This document shows, piece by piece, positions 1 through 53,198 of a stretch of 64,000 nt of DNA. The position numbers were made by a program, and so were the translations under genes. The stretch is from Eulemur rufifrons (Eukaryota; Chordata; Mammalia; Primates; Lemuridae): the NCBI RefSeq assembly GCF_041146395.1, contig NC_091002.1, forward strand, positions 9,728,501 to 9,792,500, read 5' to 3'. The notes beneath the pieces are model-generated. The model saw only the letters and a list, made by a program, of their open reading frames with translations, was not told the origin of the DNA and ran no database searches. Numbering within the stretch: the first letter of the stretch is position 1; the number at the start of each line of letters is the position of its first letter.

Positions 1-272
1 ATAGGGGTTTAGCTGGCTGTAATCTGAGGATGCACATTACTTATCGTCATTCACTTGACAATATTGCCTAGATAGAATCCCATGTCTAGAATCATCCACT
101 TCCACGTTATCTTCAAGGCTACATGGGATTCTTTTAGAACAAGAGTCATAATATGCCCTGCCATCCCCGATACTTGGTTGTTTCCAGTTTCCACTGTTGA
201 GACTTGTTTGGACATAACTTTTCTTTATGCCAAGGATGTGAGAGGGGTAAGTGGGTCAGAGGCTGAGATTTT
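1..272. other. NINL intron sequence, no feature recognised
   Basis: AT-balanced unique-looking DNA at the left edge, with no exon match and no clear repeat. It ends at the target-site duplication of the Alu that follows. Confidence 0.5.
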
Positions 273-614
273 GTTTTTGTTTTTTTTTTTTTTTTTTGAG
301 ACAGAGTCTCACTCTGTTGCCTGGGCTAGAGTGCCGTGGCATCAGCCTATCTCACAGCAACCTCAAACTCCCGGGCTCAAGCAATCCTCCTGCCTCAGCC
401 TCCCAAGTAGCTGGGACTACAGGCATGTGCCACTATGCCTGGCTAATTTTTTTTCTATATATTTTTAGTTGTCCAGCTAATTTCTTTCTATTTTTTAGTA
501 GAGACGGGGTCTCGCTCTTGCTCAGGCTGGTCTTGAACTCCTGAACTCAAGCGATCCTCCTGCCTCAGCCTCCCAAAGTGCTAGGATTATAGGCGTGAGC
601 CACTGCGCCCAGCC
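273..614 (-). repeat. Alu dimer, strepsirrhine type
   Basis: Poly-T, then gagacagagtctcactctgt and both monomers ending cactgcgcccagcc. The flanks 258-272 and 615-629 form an imperfect 15-bp TSD (agaggctgagatttt / agagactgaggtttt). The middle A-rich segment is expanded by about 40 bp. Confidence 0.93.
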
Positions 615-629
615 AGAGACTGAGGTTTT

Positions 630-39087
<38,458 letters not shown>

Positions 39088-39382
39088 TCACCACCTCTCC
39101 CACGTTCCCACACTGTGAAATGGGTGCAGGCCTGGACACAGGCAGGAGCCAGTGAGTGGAGAAGGCACCAGGAGCCCCCCAGGGTCATGGGCAGGAGGAA
39201 TCAGCTCTACCCTTGCAGGAGGGGCCAAAGCAGGTGAACAGGGAGCAAGGGTAGAAAGATTAGTCCTTCAGTCATTGGTCACAAGAACCAGAATTTCTTG
39301 TTGTGTAAAAAACATATAAAATAATTTGAAAGTAGAGATGAGTATAAAGAGAAATAAAACCATTCAAAATTCTACCACTGCT

Positions 39383-39700
39383 AGGCATGGTGATGGTGGC
39401 TCACACCTGTAATCCCAGCACTTTGGGAGGCTGAGGCAGGAGGATCACTTGAGCCCAGGAATTCGAAATCAGCCTGGGTAACATACGAAGATCCTGTCTC
39501 TACAAAAAAATTTTAAAAATTAGCTGGGCATGATGGTGCGTGCCTGCAGTCCCAGCTACTGGGGCTGGGGGTGATGGTTTGAGGCAAGAGGACCACTTGA
39601 GCCCAGGAGTTTGAGGTTGCAGTGAGCTATCATCCTGCCACTGCACTCCAACCCGGGTGACAGAGCAAAACCCTGTCTCTAAAATAAATAAATAAATGAA
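39383..39700 (+). repeat. Alu dimer
   Basis: ggcatggtgatggtggctca through cagagcaaaaccctgtctct with an (AAAT)n tail. It lies about 340 bp upstream of coding exon 1. Confidence 0.92.
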
Positions 39701-42700
39701 ATACACAGAGAGTGTTAATAAACAAATCACAAAAGAAAAAACACACACACGATTAACCATCTAAAATGCTCGAATTAAAACAAAGATACTATGTGTGACT
39801 GTCAAATTATCAAGACTAAAAACCTTCGATGCTAACTGAGGCTACGGTAAGAAGGGGAATCTCACACATTGCTGGAGGAAGGGACAACTGGCAAATGTTT
39901 CTGGAAGGGACTCTGTCTACATCTTTAAAACATTCTTACCATCTTACCTGGTTATTTCACTTTATGAATTCCTTACAGAAATTCCTTATATTTAAGAAAA
40001 CAGAGCTAGAGACAAAGATATGAGCTCATCAGAATATTATTTATAGAAAGACAGGAAAAAAATAACCTAAAATATCTAACAAGAGATGAAAGTTTGATAA
40101 GTTATGTGTATTTATATGACAAAGTATTGAAAATCACATTTCTGGAGAATATTTAATAGCATGGGAAGGGTAGGAGGATAAAAATAGGAAAAACTGTTTA
40201 TAATAATAGCTGATATACTTACTGGTCACTTTACATATAAAACTTCATTTATGCCTTATAAAAATTCTATCAAGGAGCTTCTGCAACTTTCTGGGGGAAA
40301 ATACATTCAAAAAAGGGGAAAAAATGGGGAAAAAAAACCACTAAATGGTAAAAGATATTTTCGTGGTACTATACATTTCCTATTTTATATATTTTTATAT
40401 ATCTCAAGAATTTTGTAACAAGTAGAACACTTTCATAACCAGAAAAATGTTACTAAAACATGAAAAGCATTAGGCCCTAAAGATTTTAGGATTAATCGTG
40501 CCAAACAACCAATACTGGATTATTTTGACCCAAAAACATGGCAATTTCATATGGTTTGGCCTATTATCATATGGTTCACGCACAAGAACTAAGGAATTCT
40601 AGAAAAGAAAAAATACAAGGAAATAAAAACATGGAAAGTCAATCAAGCTCGTTAATAATCAAAGAATTCATAAATATGAGACAATGTAAGGCCCAGCACA
40701 ACAAATGCCAATTCGATACAGATATCATTTTAATACGGCAGGTGGTGCTTACCCGCCATTGCCTACAGGCAGCAGGGAGGTCACAGTCGGAAGAGGAACG
40801 TATGAGGGGTTGGAATACGTGCAAAGCAACTCCCCAATGGAAAATCCGCAAGCTTATCAACTTACGCAGGAAAGCAATATAATCAATGACATAAAAAATT
40901 AATGTTAAGTAGAATCTTCACAGTGACATCTCACTATGATCATAAAAGGTGAAATACCTTAACTGACTTCTGAATTAAACACCTTTTGATAAGCTGCAAA
41001 AACATCCAGTGTCCACCCTGAGAATGAACATGATCGCAGGTGTAAGAGATGACGAACCTGCTCCACATCTGTGTGGGCTCGCCCTGTTTGCTAAGCAAGT
41101 TATTTATCCCTTCTCAGATGGGAGTACATAGAAGTTAAGAGTGAGCAGTAAACGTCCGCCCCTTTCCAACCGTTTTGAGATGGTTAACTGCAAAAAAAAA
41201 ATAAAAAATCCAGAATGAAAATGGACAGAAAAACATAAACCATAAATCAGAAGACAAGCTAAATAATCTATTAATAAGTCAACATCTGTCAAACTGCAGA
41301 TCTCCCTCCTTAACTGGGGCACTCTACCCTCCTTGGTGAGCTATGTAAAACCGCTGATACATGCAAATGCTAATTTTTGATAAGCAAGTAGTAAACTGAC
41401 AGGAGAACAAACCCACAGTGAGAAAGACCAGTGGTAGAATTCAGGATCTGAAAGGCAGGGAACGAGGGCACGGAAGGCGGAGTGGCTGGGAGGAAGCACC
41501 CCAGGGAGAACCTAACAGCACAACTCCAGCAGGGCTCACCTGCATCCCAGGGCCCGATTTCCTGGTGCTCCTCCCCCACCCCCACCACGTGTCTCCACAG
41601 ATCAAGAACATATCTATTTTATTTTTAGTTGTAACCAATTCAAGCAATTAGAAATACATAAAAACAAACAAAAAAAAACCTGTCTCTCTACCCTCCCTGC
41701 TTCCCAGAGGAAATCACTATTGGGAGTGCAGGCTTGAGCTTATTTCCAAGTCTTAGGACAATGGATGGCCAGGCACATGTACACACATGACACACATCCA
41801 CAGTATTTTTACGTAAGTGTAACACCGGACATATTATTTTCCAACTTGTTTTTAAGCTTACACTATCAGAGATCCTTCCATGCCTTCCTGTGCAGGGCCA
41901 TAACATCATGTATCTAAGTTTCCTCCAAAAGAGACGTCAGGTGAATCCAGGGTTTTCTTACAAAACCTCCTGAAGCAAACACCCCGCTCATTCCTCCAAG
42001 TGAGCCCTGAGAGGGGTGAACCAGGGGTGAACCAGCCACGTTTCCCACTGAACCCTCCCTGGCAGGCCGTGCCTTCTGGATGGCTCAGGAGTACTCCCTG
42101 GGGCAGCTGGGTTTGGAGAAAGAAGCATTGAACAGCCAGACTGTTTTTCCAAGGTCAGAGGGCAAAGGAAAGAAACCTCTTCATCTCCCAGCTGTGGGCA
42201 AGTCCTGCACCAAAGCCTGGGCCCCGGATCTCGGTCCTCCCTGCACCACAGCTACTTTTAGTTACACAGCAAAAGGCACAAAATGGGGACTCAAGATTCT
42301 TGCTGAGGTGCATCTTCCCCTTTCTAAACAGAAGAGAGAAAAAGCCTCAAACTGGAGGCTGAAGAGCCCAGCTGCCCCTGGAAGGGCAGGCTCTGTATCT
42401 GGCAAGGCCTGGAGGTGAGCCAGGAGCCCAGACCCACGGCACCACACACCCCCTGTGGACCAAGGAGAGGCACAAAGAAATAGATAAATAACCTGCTGAG
42501 ACCGCAGTGCGAGGGCAGCTCCTTCCCCATCTCCCACGGCAGCTGTGTCCCGCCAGGCCCCTCTACATTTGGGGCAGTCAGGAGGTCCCAGCCATACTAG
42601 CTCGCCTCCTCCCAGGGCCATAGATTCGCATTTTTGAGGCTGGGGTGGGATTTGCAGAAGACAGGAGGAGCTTTGGTTCCCCTACAACTAGAGGAAGATG

Positions 42701-43133
42701 AACTATAGGAGCGTCTGCCAGCAGGGCCAGTGTTCTGGAAAGAGCAGCATCCTTGGACCCTGTCCACGTGGGCTCACAGAACAGTGCTGAGTACACCCAA
42801 AATGAGTCAATAGGGCAAGACAGCAAAGAAAATCGACCTTGCTAATGAAACACAAACAGGTTCTGAAAACAGGGACTCCCTCTATCGCCCTCTGCAGGAG
42901 GCTGGGGCCAGGGGCACAGGTGCAGGTGGGCAGAGCACAAGGGCCACCTCTGTCCCCGGCCAGGCAGGCAGACTTTTCCATACTCCCCACCAACACACCA
43001 GGTTATGGCACAGTCTCTAAGGAACCTCTTTCAAGAGGGCAAACATCTTCCTGGGAGGAGGAGGTGCACATCACATACAGAGGACCCTGTCAGTAGGTGC
43101 CACAGGGCCCCGAGGGGGTGGGAAAAGACCATC
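39701..43133. other. NINL intron 1, mostly unassigned
   Basis: AT-rich to about 41300, then GC-richer. The L1-like AT-rich stretch at 39930-40440 is not assigned. No exon candidates with support. Confidence 0.35.
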
Positions 43134-43505
43134 TGCTCTAGTCTGAATGTGTCCCCCCAAAATTCATGTTGAAACTTAGTCACCACCATAGTGGCATTGA
43201 GAGGTGAGGCTTTCGGGGGAGTGATTAACTGATGAGGGCTCTACCTCATGTGTGGATTACTGCCTTATAAAAGGGCTGGTGGAACTAGCTCAGGCCCTTT
43301 GTCCCTTCTATCTCCCACCACGTGAGGACACAGCAACAATGCACCACCTCAGAAGCACAGACCAGGCCCTCAGCAGATGCCAGGCCTGCTGGCTCCTTGA
43401 TCTTGGACTTCCCATCCTCCAGAACTGTGAGAAATGTAATAAATTCCTGTTCTTTATTGTCCAGTCTCAGGCATTTTGTTATAGCAGCACAAATGGACGA
43501 AGACA
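43134..43505 (+). mobile_element. ERVL-MaLR solo LTR, MLT1-like
   Basis: A 372-bp unit from TGCTCTAGTCTGAATGTGTC to GACGAAGACA, with ccccccaaaattcatgttga and ccttgatcttggacttccca inside, flanked by the perfect 5-bp duplication CCATC (43129-43133 and 43506-43510), the length expected for this class. Confidence 0.85.
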
Positions 43506-43510
43506 CCATC

Positions 43511-45545
<2,035 letters not shown>

Positions 45546-45599
45546 CTAAATATAGACCTAGAAGAAAATGGGGGTGGGGGGGTGCAGGGGGGAGGCTTC

Positions 45600-46043
45600 A
45601 TGATGGTGGATTTGTCATTGATTTCTTGGATATGATACCAAGAGCACAGACAAGAAGACAAATTAAACTACATTAAACTTAAGAACTTCTGCATATCAAG
45701 GCATGTAATGGGAGAAAATATTTACAAATCATATCTGATAAGGGGTTAATACCCTGACGTATTTTTAAAACTCCTACAAATCAACAAAATAACAAGTAAC
45801 CCAATTCAAAACTGGGCAAAGGACCTGAACAGACATTTCTCCAAAGAAGATATACAAATGGCCACAAGCGTATCAAAGGATGTTCAACATCTCTGATCAA
45901 TTACAGAAATACAAATAAAAAACACATCATCTCACATCCATTAGGACAGTCACTGTCAAAAAAATCCAGAAAATAACAAATGTTGGGGAGGACGTAGAGA
46001 AATTGTCACCCTTCCACCCTGGTGGTGGAAATAAAGAATGGTG
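45600..46043 (+). repeat. L1M ORF2 3' part (host of nested insertions, first piece)
   Basis: Contains aaaactgggcaaaggacctg aacagacatttctcc and acaaatgttggggaggacgt, old L1 ORF2. The element continues at 46370-46491 and 47157-47665. Confidence 0.8.
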
Positions 46044-46358
46044 GGGCCTTTTGCAACAATCTGGATGGAACTGGAGACCACTCTCCTAAGGGAAGTATTT
46101 CAAGTATGGAAAAACAAACAGCACGTGTACTCACTATTAAATTGGAACTAATTGATGAGCACACATGCACAGGGGGAAATAAAACTCAGTGGAAAGCAAC
46201 TGGGGGGAAAGGGGAGGAAGAGAAGGACAAAAAGTTACCTAATGGGTATTATGAACACTATTTGGGTCACAGGCACACCTATAGCCAGGACTCAAGCATT
46301 ATAAAAATGATCCATATAACCTAAAATATTTGTAACCCCTTAATATTTAGAATGAAAA
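46044..46358 (+). mobile_element. 5'-truncated lemur-type L1 3' end, nested in L1M
   Basis: A 315-bp insert ending aacctaaaatatttgtaacc and an A-rich tail, flanked by the 11-bp duplication AAAGAATGGTG (46033-46043 and 46359-46369). Confidence 0.85.
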
Positions 46359-46491
46359 AAAGAATGGTGCAACCCTTTGAAAAATAGTACAGAGATGCCT
46401 CAAAAAACTAAAATAGAATTACCACATAATCCAGCAGTGCCACTTCTGGGTATATACCCAGAAGAATTGCAAGCAGGGTCTTGAAGAGATA

Positions 46492-46842
46492 CAGTCACGC
46501 GGGACTTAAGGACAGTGATATATTCTGAGAAATGTGTCCTTAGGCAATTTCATGTTCGTGGGAACATCACAGGGTGTACTTACATAACCCTAGATGGGAT
46601 AGCTTACTGCACTCCTAGCCTGTATGGTATAGCCTACTGCTCCCGGGCTACAAGCCTGTACCGCATGTTAACTGTTCTGAATACTGTAGGCAATGATAAC
46701 ACAAACGTTAAGTGTTTGTATATCTAAACATATCCAAACATAGAAAAGGTACAGTAAAAATACACTATTATGATCTTACAGGACCACCGCCCTATATGCG
46801 GTCCCTCATTGACTGAAATGTCATTATGCAGCGGTGACTCTA
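46492..46842 (+). mobile_element. Tigger-type DNA transposon nested in L1M
   Basis: Begins cagtcacgcgggacttaagg after TA (46490-46491). The interior has atagcctactgctcccgggc and aaacatagaaaaggtacagt. It ends near cagcggtgactcta. Confidence 0.75.
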
Positions 46843-46846
46843 TATA

Positions 46847-47154
46847 CAGTGTCTGTAGGGGACTGGCTCCAGAACCCCCAGGGATACCAAAATCCACAAT
46901 GCTCAAATTCCTTCTATAAAATGGCGTATAAGGAACCTATGCACATCCTCCCGTATACTTTAAATCATTTCTGGATTACTTGTAATACTGAATACAATGT
47001 AAACGATATGTAAACGGTTGTTACACTGTATTGTTTAGGGAATACTGACAAGAAAAAAAGGTCTGCACATGTTCAACACAGACGCAACCATCACAGGCCT
47101 CACTACATTTTCGAACTGCAGTTAGTTGAATCCAAGGACATGAAAGGCCAACTG
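46847..47154 (+). mobile_element. MER2-type Tigger element
   Basis: Begins cagtgtctgtaggggactgg and ends gaaaggccaactg between TA pairs (46845-46846 and 47155-47156). The interior tataaaatggcgtataagga and tgttacactgtattgtttag is MER2. Confidence 0.85.
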
Positions 47155-47156
47155 TA

Positions 47157-47665
47157 CGTATGATGGGACATTATTCAACCTGCCAGAAAACCCTGGCATT
47201 TCCAACAATGTGGATGAACCTGAAGGACATGACACTAAGTGAAACAAGCCAGGCACAGAAAGATGACTACCGCACGACCTCACTTATATGTAGACTCGAA
47301 ACACGCTGAACTCACAGAAGCAGAGAGTAAAGTGGCAGTTGCCAGGGGCTGGGCGGTGGCCAGGGGAGGATGCGGACATGTTGCTTAAAGGGTACAAAGT
47401 TTTACTCAAGACATGATGAATAAGCCCTGCGGATCTACTGTACAGCACGGTGACTACAGTTGCTAACAATGTGTGCTTGAAGACTGCTAAGAGAGCAGAT
47501 CTTAAATGTTCTCACCACAAAAATTGTTAAGTGTGTGAGGCGACGGATGTGTTCATTAGCTTGATTTAATCATTTCACAATATGTACATATAGGAAAACA
47601 TTTTGTATACCATAAATATATACAGTTTTTATTTGTCAATTATACCCTTAATAAAGCTGGGGTGG
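47157..47665 (+). repeat. L1M 3' end (last piece of the interrupted element)
   Basis: Resumes with gggacattattcaacctgcc and finishes tacagtttttatttgtcaat and aataaagctgg, the same 3' end type as at 13612-14127. Confidence 0.85.
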
Positions 47666-47805
47666 ATGAGAAAGTTCTAGAGATCTCTTACACAACCATG
47701 CAAATATAGTTAACACTACTTAACTGTACATTAAAAATGGTTAAGAGGGTAAGTTTCATATTACGTGCTTTTTACCACCATCAAAAATTTTTAAATACAT
47801 ATTTC

Positions 47806-47902
47806 AAGGAAGGAAGGAAGACAGGAAAGGAGGAAGGGAAGAAGGGAGGAGGGGAGGAAGGGAGGGAGGGGTGGGAAGGGAAGCGAAGGGAAGGGAGGAA
47901 AG
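47806..47902 (+). repeat. Purine-only (GGAA/GGGA)n low-complexity tract
   Basis: About 95 nt nearly free of pyrimidines on the plus strand (aaggaaggaaggaagacagg … gggaagggaggaaag). Confidence 0.9.
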
Positions 47903-50900
47903 TGCTCCAAATACGATGGCCTGCTTTCTGACACTGCCTGGCTCTGTTCTCCTTGGTACTTTTATCTGGATTTTCTCTCCCCTCCCCTCAATTTAAAATC
48001 AATCCCAAAGCTCCACATTATCTAAAAGCCCAGAAAAGAGAAGGGAAGAGAGAAATTACTGGAATAATGAACATGTTTCCAAGCAGACAGATGGCCAAGT
48101 CCTACCACATGTGACAACAAATGAAAAACACCTACACCAAGCATACCCTCATGAAATTTGAAAACACCAGAACAAACAAATGAACAAGTCCTATGAACAT
48201 GCAGAGAGAAAGAGCTACTCCACACCAGGAGCAGGGATCAGCACGGCACGGTGCCCTGAGCAGCAAGGATGCGAGTTGAGGACTGACCTGAAGCCTTCCG
48301 TGCTGAGGGAAGATGACTTTCAACCTAACCGGGAAGCTGCTGAACACGCGGAACGTGCACCGCAGAAGACACAGGCTCCGGACCCGGGCCCCATCGAAGC
48401 AGTGGAGGCTTTGTTGTGCGAGGGCCCAGGGCTAGAGGGTGACCCACCCGAAAGAGACGCTGTATACAGCCGGCTGAGCATTTGGAAAGAAGTAGGAGTA
48501 GGCTTTTGACAGAGCTGATGGAGCATTTGGGGAAAAAAGGGTAAGTACAGTAAAACTAAGTCAGCAATAAACCCAGACATTTCCCTCTAGAAAGCCATGC
48601 CTGGCAAAAGAATGGAAATGTAATCATGGCAAACTTCTTGGTTCTGCCATGGACAAGTTGTAATAGCAAAAATGCACACCAAATACTAAATTAAAATTTT
48701 GATATCATGAGAGAATAAAGGAAAGGCTGTAGGAAGGCTGAACTCTTGTCCAGTAACAAAAAAATGGTTGTAAGAAATAACGGTATAAAGCATTATTGCT
48801 TAGGAATGTGGACAAAATACAAGATGAACATCTGAGAGTGGATGTGGGTGCCTCTAGAGAGAGGGATGGGGTGGACGAAGGGAGTGGAGGTTTGCTGCTG
48901 TCAGTATACACTTTTCAAAACTTTCTGATTTTTAAACTATGCAAGTATGTTATTTGACAAAATAAAAACTGAACTAAATCCAACAGGTCAATGAACCAAG
49001 CACCTACGGGTTCTATCCGTACACACACAGCACAGCAAATGCTCTTGGAAGATGTGGAAGTTTATTACCGAGCCAGCCTTTCCCATACACAAAGATTAGA
49101 AAACCGTACAGAACAATAAAGAGTAAGTGTTGGATTTCACGGGCTTGAGCACCGCACATGTATGTTGGTGTGGCCGCCCGGCAGTGCCACCCTCTAGTTG
49201 TGTGCCATCCAAGGGGGGAGAGAGGTCCCCTGGAAAGAGGGGCACTGTGCCTCATGCCTTCCTCATTCAGGAGAGGCACAGGTACTAGGGCCCTGTGTCC
49301 CCTGCAGGGCCCACAGTGGCATCCCACAGGCCTCCATAAACAGGGCTCCACACTTGAGTCAAAATGTGCCTCTGCACTTGCATTTCTCCTGCTCTGCCTC
49401 GCTTTCCTCTTGCAGAGACCCGCCCTCTGCTTCATCGGCAGTGGTGGACCCGAAGTCAGCAAACTCCCTTGCTGGAGGCTTCCCCTGGGGTGGAGAGCTC
49501 AGTTTATCTGAATGAGGGATGTCCTGACTTGAGAGGCGGATGACTGGCCTGCACTCAGGCCAACTCTGGCCTGTCCCAGCCCTACAATGTCAACTGAAAG
49601 ATAAACACGTGTCAGGAGCAGGGAGGGGCAGGTGTAGCCTCTACACCTCGGTCACGGTCCTCTATGTGGGATGATTCCTGTGATCACTAGGCTAGGGGAA
49701 CTCTGTGTTTCCATTTAGTTTTCTTCCTCTGAAAGAAAGCAGCAGCTAAAAGTTGTGGGGCTCCTCCCACTTCTCCTCTTGCCTATGACATTGTGAAGAA
49801 GCGTCACTCCAGCACACTGGACAACCCCCAAAAGGGAGGAAGTCTGTTCTACCTCTTGTAAAATTACTACATGGCATATTATTCTTCTCCCCACAAAATG
49901 AATTTCACCGAAATGTGCTTTCCAGAGTTCTCTCAGTGCGCCCCAGCTTCCTCTGGGCAAGGAATCCTCCAGTGCCCTGGACCTGGCGTAGATGGTGATT
50001 GGCCCTGGGGTGACTCCAGGACAGTCACGGTCCTGGCCGTTCATGTGTGGCTGCCTGCAGGGCGCACTTGCCAGCACGGCCTTTGCTGCCAGGCCCAGAC
50101 ATGGCCCGACCCCGGTGGCCGTGGAGCCAGAGGTGCCAGGCAGGGATGGGGAGCACCGCGGTGGGCTTCAGGCCCCGACCAAGGGTGGTGCAGAAGACAG
50201 TCTCCAGCCAGGGGCTCCCAGCACCTGTCAGCCTGCTGCTGCCTGACAGTCCCTGCCCACTGACGTGCAGTGTTTGATCAAATGATGTGAGTGATGCCCT
50301 TCAGCGTCCAGCAGGTACTTAATAAATGTTATTAACACCAAATCGTACATTAAATGAATTGGGCCAGGGTTCAATTCCTTACGGGAGTGCTGAAGCTGCA
50401 GAATCCAAGTGTCCGATTTCCCTCGGAACACAGCCGTGTGCACATTAATGGCATCAGCTGGGACGGCAAGGGGTAAGGAATCCAGGGAACAGCCACACAC
50501 CTGCCACCAAGGTCAACAGAGGGAGGCTGAGTATCACGTGCCAGCATTTTACAGCACTGGAATCTTCCTGAGCCATATGAAGACGGCCTTGAACAAACTG
50601 AGAAGTCGGTAGTACTGACTCCACAACTACGGGGACCCAGTGACCTTGCCCCACACCTCACTGCAAGGCCACAGGACCTTCACCTGGCCAGGGAGGGCCG
50701 CTCAGTTCTGGGCAAGTCCCAGCTCCTCTGTTTCAGCTTCCCCAGAGGTCAACACGGTGGACGAAAACACCTCCTGGCAAGCTGCTGAGGGGACAGCCGC
50801 AGGAAATGCCAGGTGACAGAAACTGCTGCTTACCCTCATGACTCAATGTAACACCACCACCACCAGTAACACCAGAGTTCCTGTCCCCACCTACAGGTGC

Positions 50901-52474
50901 CCAGAACCAGAGTCTTCATGCTGCTCAAATCCTGTTTCCAGAAGGCCTCACTGCAAAACGGCGTGCCCCTCCATCCCTCCCTCCTTAGAAAAGCAATCAA
51001 CTTAAATTACAGAACACTAAGGTGAGAAAGTCTGCCTTCACTCTGCCCCCAGGGAACCCACAGCACATGAACCCCGAGTCTTCTGTGTCGACTCCCCAAG
51101 GCCTCTGCCTGAGGGCACAGGCAGAACACCCTTCCCCTGTAATCCTTCCACAGACCCGTGGGAAGGAGGAAAGAAACACAGGCAGAGCCTTTCCTGAACT
51201 CTCAGGTGTGACATTCATCCAGCACCGCTCCCCAACCACCCCCAAACCCTGCTTGTTCCCGGGTGGCCTCCAGGCCCACTCAGGTACCTACTCGCAGGTC
51301 TCAAAACAAAGTGGCTCGTTATAAATAATAAACACTACTTACCTGGGTAGTTCAAAGGCCTCTTCAGTTTCTTCTTCATCCAAATTGAATTATTTAATAC
51401 TCCTCAGAGATCCACATATGCATAAAATGTTTGCACAGCAAAACCACCTGAAAACCTGGCTGGCATTTAGCAGCTAACTACAAAATTCGGGGCCACATTC
51501 CAGATAAAGAGGAACATTTGGTTTCTCATAGTTTCATTTTTGAAATTGGAACGAGAATCTCAATAATTTTAATGCTATAAAGCTTGATTTAAAATACAAA
51601 TATAAACTTTGCTACCAAGTGAAGGAAAATCCTGTTTTCATCCAGGGGTGAAAAACCTATCCCCAAACAAACCGGATACTGCCCCAGAGACAGACACTAT
51701 TGGCCATCTCTCTGCAGAACAATGCAGCCCTCTGGAGGCTGAAGGAGCAAGGTGTTGATTTGCATTTAATTTATGCACAGTAATGAGGGAATTTAATCTG
51801 TGCCCCCTAGAATCTACTGGGTAGTAAAGACAGGGAAGAGAATCGTGATCTCTAAGAAGTAGCCTAGTTGTGCCAATTGTTTGGGGACCCAGAGTACCCC
51901 ACAATGGGAACAATTCCAAACAAGGCCCCCTGTAAAACCTGCTCACCCAGAATGAACAGGACCGAGGGTATCCATTCTATATCGGTTCATTTTTTATCTG
52001 GAAAGATGTTATAACCCCAATATAATATTGAGGTCTGTCTGTAGGTTCCAGCTGAACAGACCTCAGCACCACTTCAAATGACCTAGAAGTCAGTAATCAA
52101 CCTTCATACTTCAGCAGTTCTAAGCTATTAGAATTAACTTCTACATTAACTGTTTTCATGGCTTTTGCTTATTTTTCAAAATTTATGCTATTTATTTGTT
52201 TTGCATACACAGGCCCTAAATGGCTCAGCAGTAACGTTTGGAAAGCTATCTTTTTTAATCGAATAAGGTCTAAGAAGCTATCTTTTTTATTGTTCCAATC
52301 CCAACAATGTAAAAATAAGCTGATAACTCATTTAAGTGTTAATTATCATAATATTTGCTTTCCCTACAAAGTAGATTTTTAGACCAAAAACTAAATATAT
52401 CAAATTTTAAAACTCTCCTAGCAAACCTATCTTTCTGGGCCCTCCTAAAGAAAACATCTTGGTATATAACTATG
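47903..52474. other. NINL intron 1, mostly unassigned; source of a copied segment
   Basis: 48240-48510 is CpG-richer and carries a 109-codon open frame. 48690-48970 resembles an old L1M 3' end. 50182-50287 is the donor of the copy found at 53259. 51343 shows a perfect minus-strand splice donor. Confidence 0.4.
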
Positions 52475-52685
52475 GCAGACTCAGGTAGCAGAGTCGCCAG
52501 TTCTAATGTGGGCTCTGCCACTTTTTAGCTCTGTGACCTTGGACAAGTTAGGTCACCTCTCTGAGCCTGGTCTCAATAACCTCATCGGGCCATTTTGAGA
52601 ATTAAAAGAGTTAATGTTAAGCACGTTAACATGTTTAGGTATTGAAACCAGTGCCTAGCACATAGTAAGTACTGAATAAATGTCA
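52475..52685 (+). repeat. MIR SINE
   Basis: Contains ttagctctgtgaccttggac, aagttaggtcacctctctga and gcctagcacatagtaagtac, a nearly full-length sense MIR. Confidence 0.85.
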
Positions 52686-53198
52686 GCATATCCCCACTAT
52701 ATGGACAGACAAGTCTGAGGCTGTACACACATCTCTAAACCATCTGCAAGCTAAGTGGATGTTTACAGCTTCCAAGATAAAGAATTATATACAGCTAATC
52801 TTATAAATTCTTATTGTATGTCAATGTATGTAAATATTTAACCACACTAACTAGATACATAAATATAAAAACCAGCATTATTATAATTTTGGTTTATAAT
52901 TTGTTTTTTCCCATAAGATTTAAAAGGCAATAATTATCAATCCATGTTAATGAGCACACAAGGTATAAAACTATAATTAGTGACAATAATATAATGGGGG
53001 GGAAGAGATGTTTAGGAGCTGAGTATTTGCATAATATTGAAACTAAATTGGCAATATTAAAACTAGATTAATATATATTTAAGATGTTAATTGTAATTCC
53101 CAAGGTAATCACTAAGAAAAATACTTTAAAAATATATAGAAAAACGAAAGGAATCAAAATGGTACATTTAAAAAACTGGGGGTTTTTTTGTTTTTTGA

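Noticed and set aside
82..544. Two plus-strand frames at the left edge
   Set aside because: They are antisense Alu translations ([17 protein letters not shown]), a common false positive.
49158..50263. Overlapping GC-rich plus-strand frames at 49.2-50.3 kb as a possible gene
   Set aside because: No splice sites, conserved domain or consistent frame support coding; the only notable part is 50182-50287 as donor of the copied segment.
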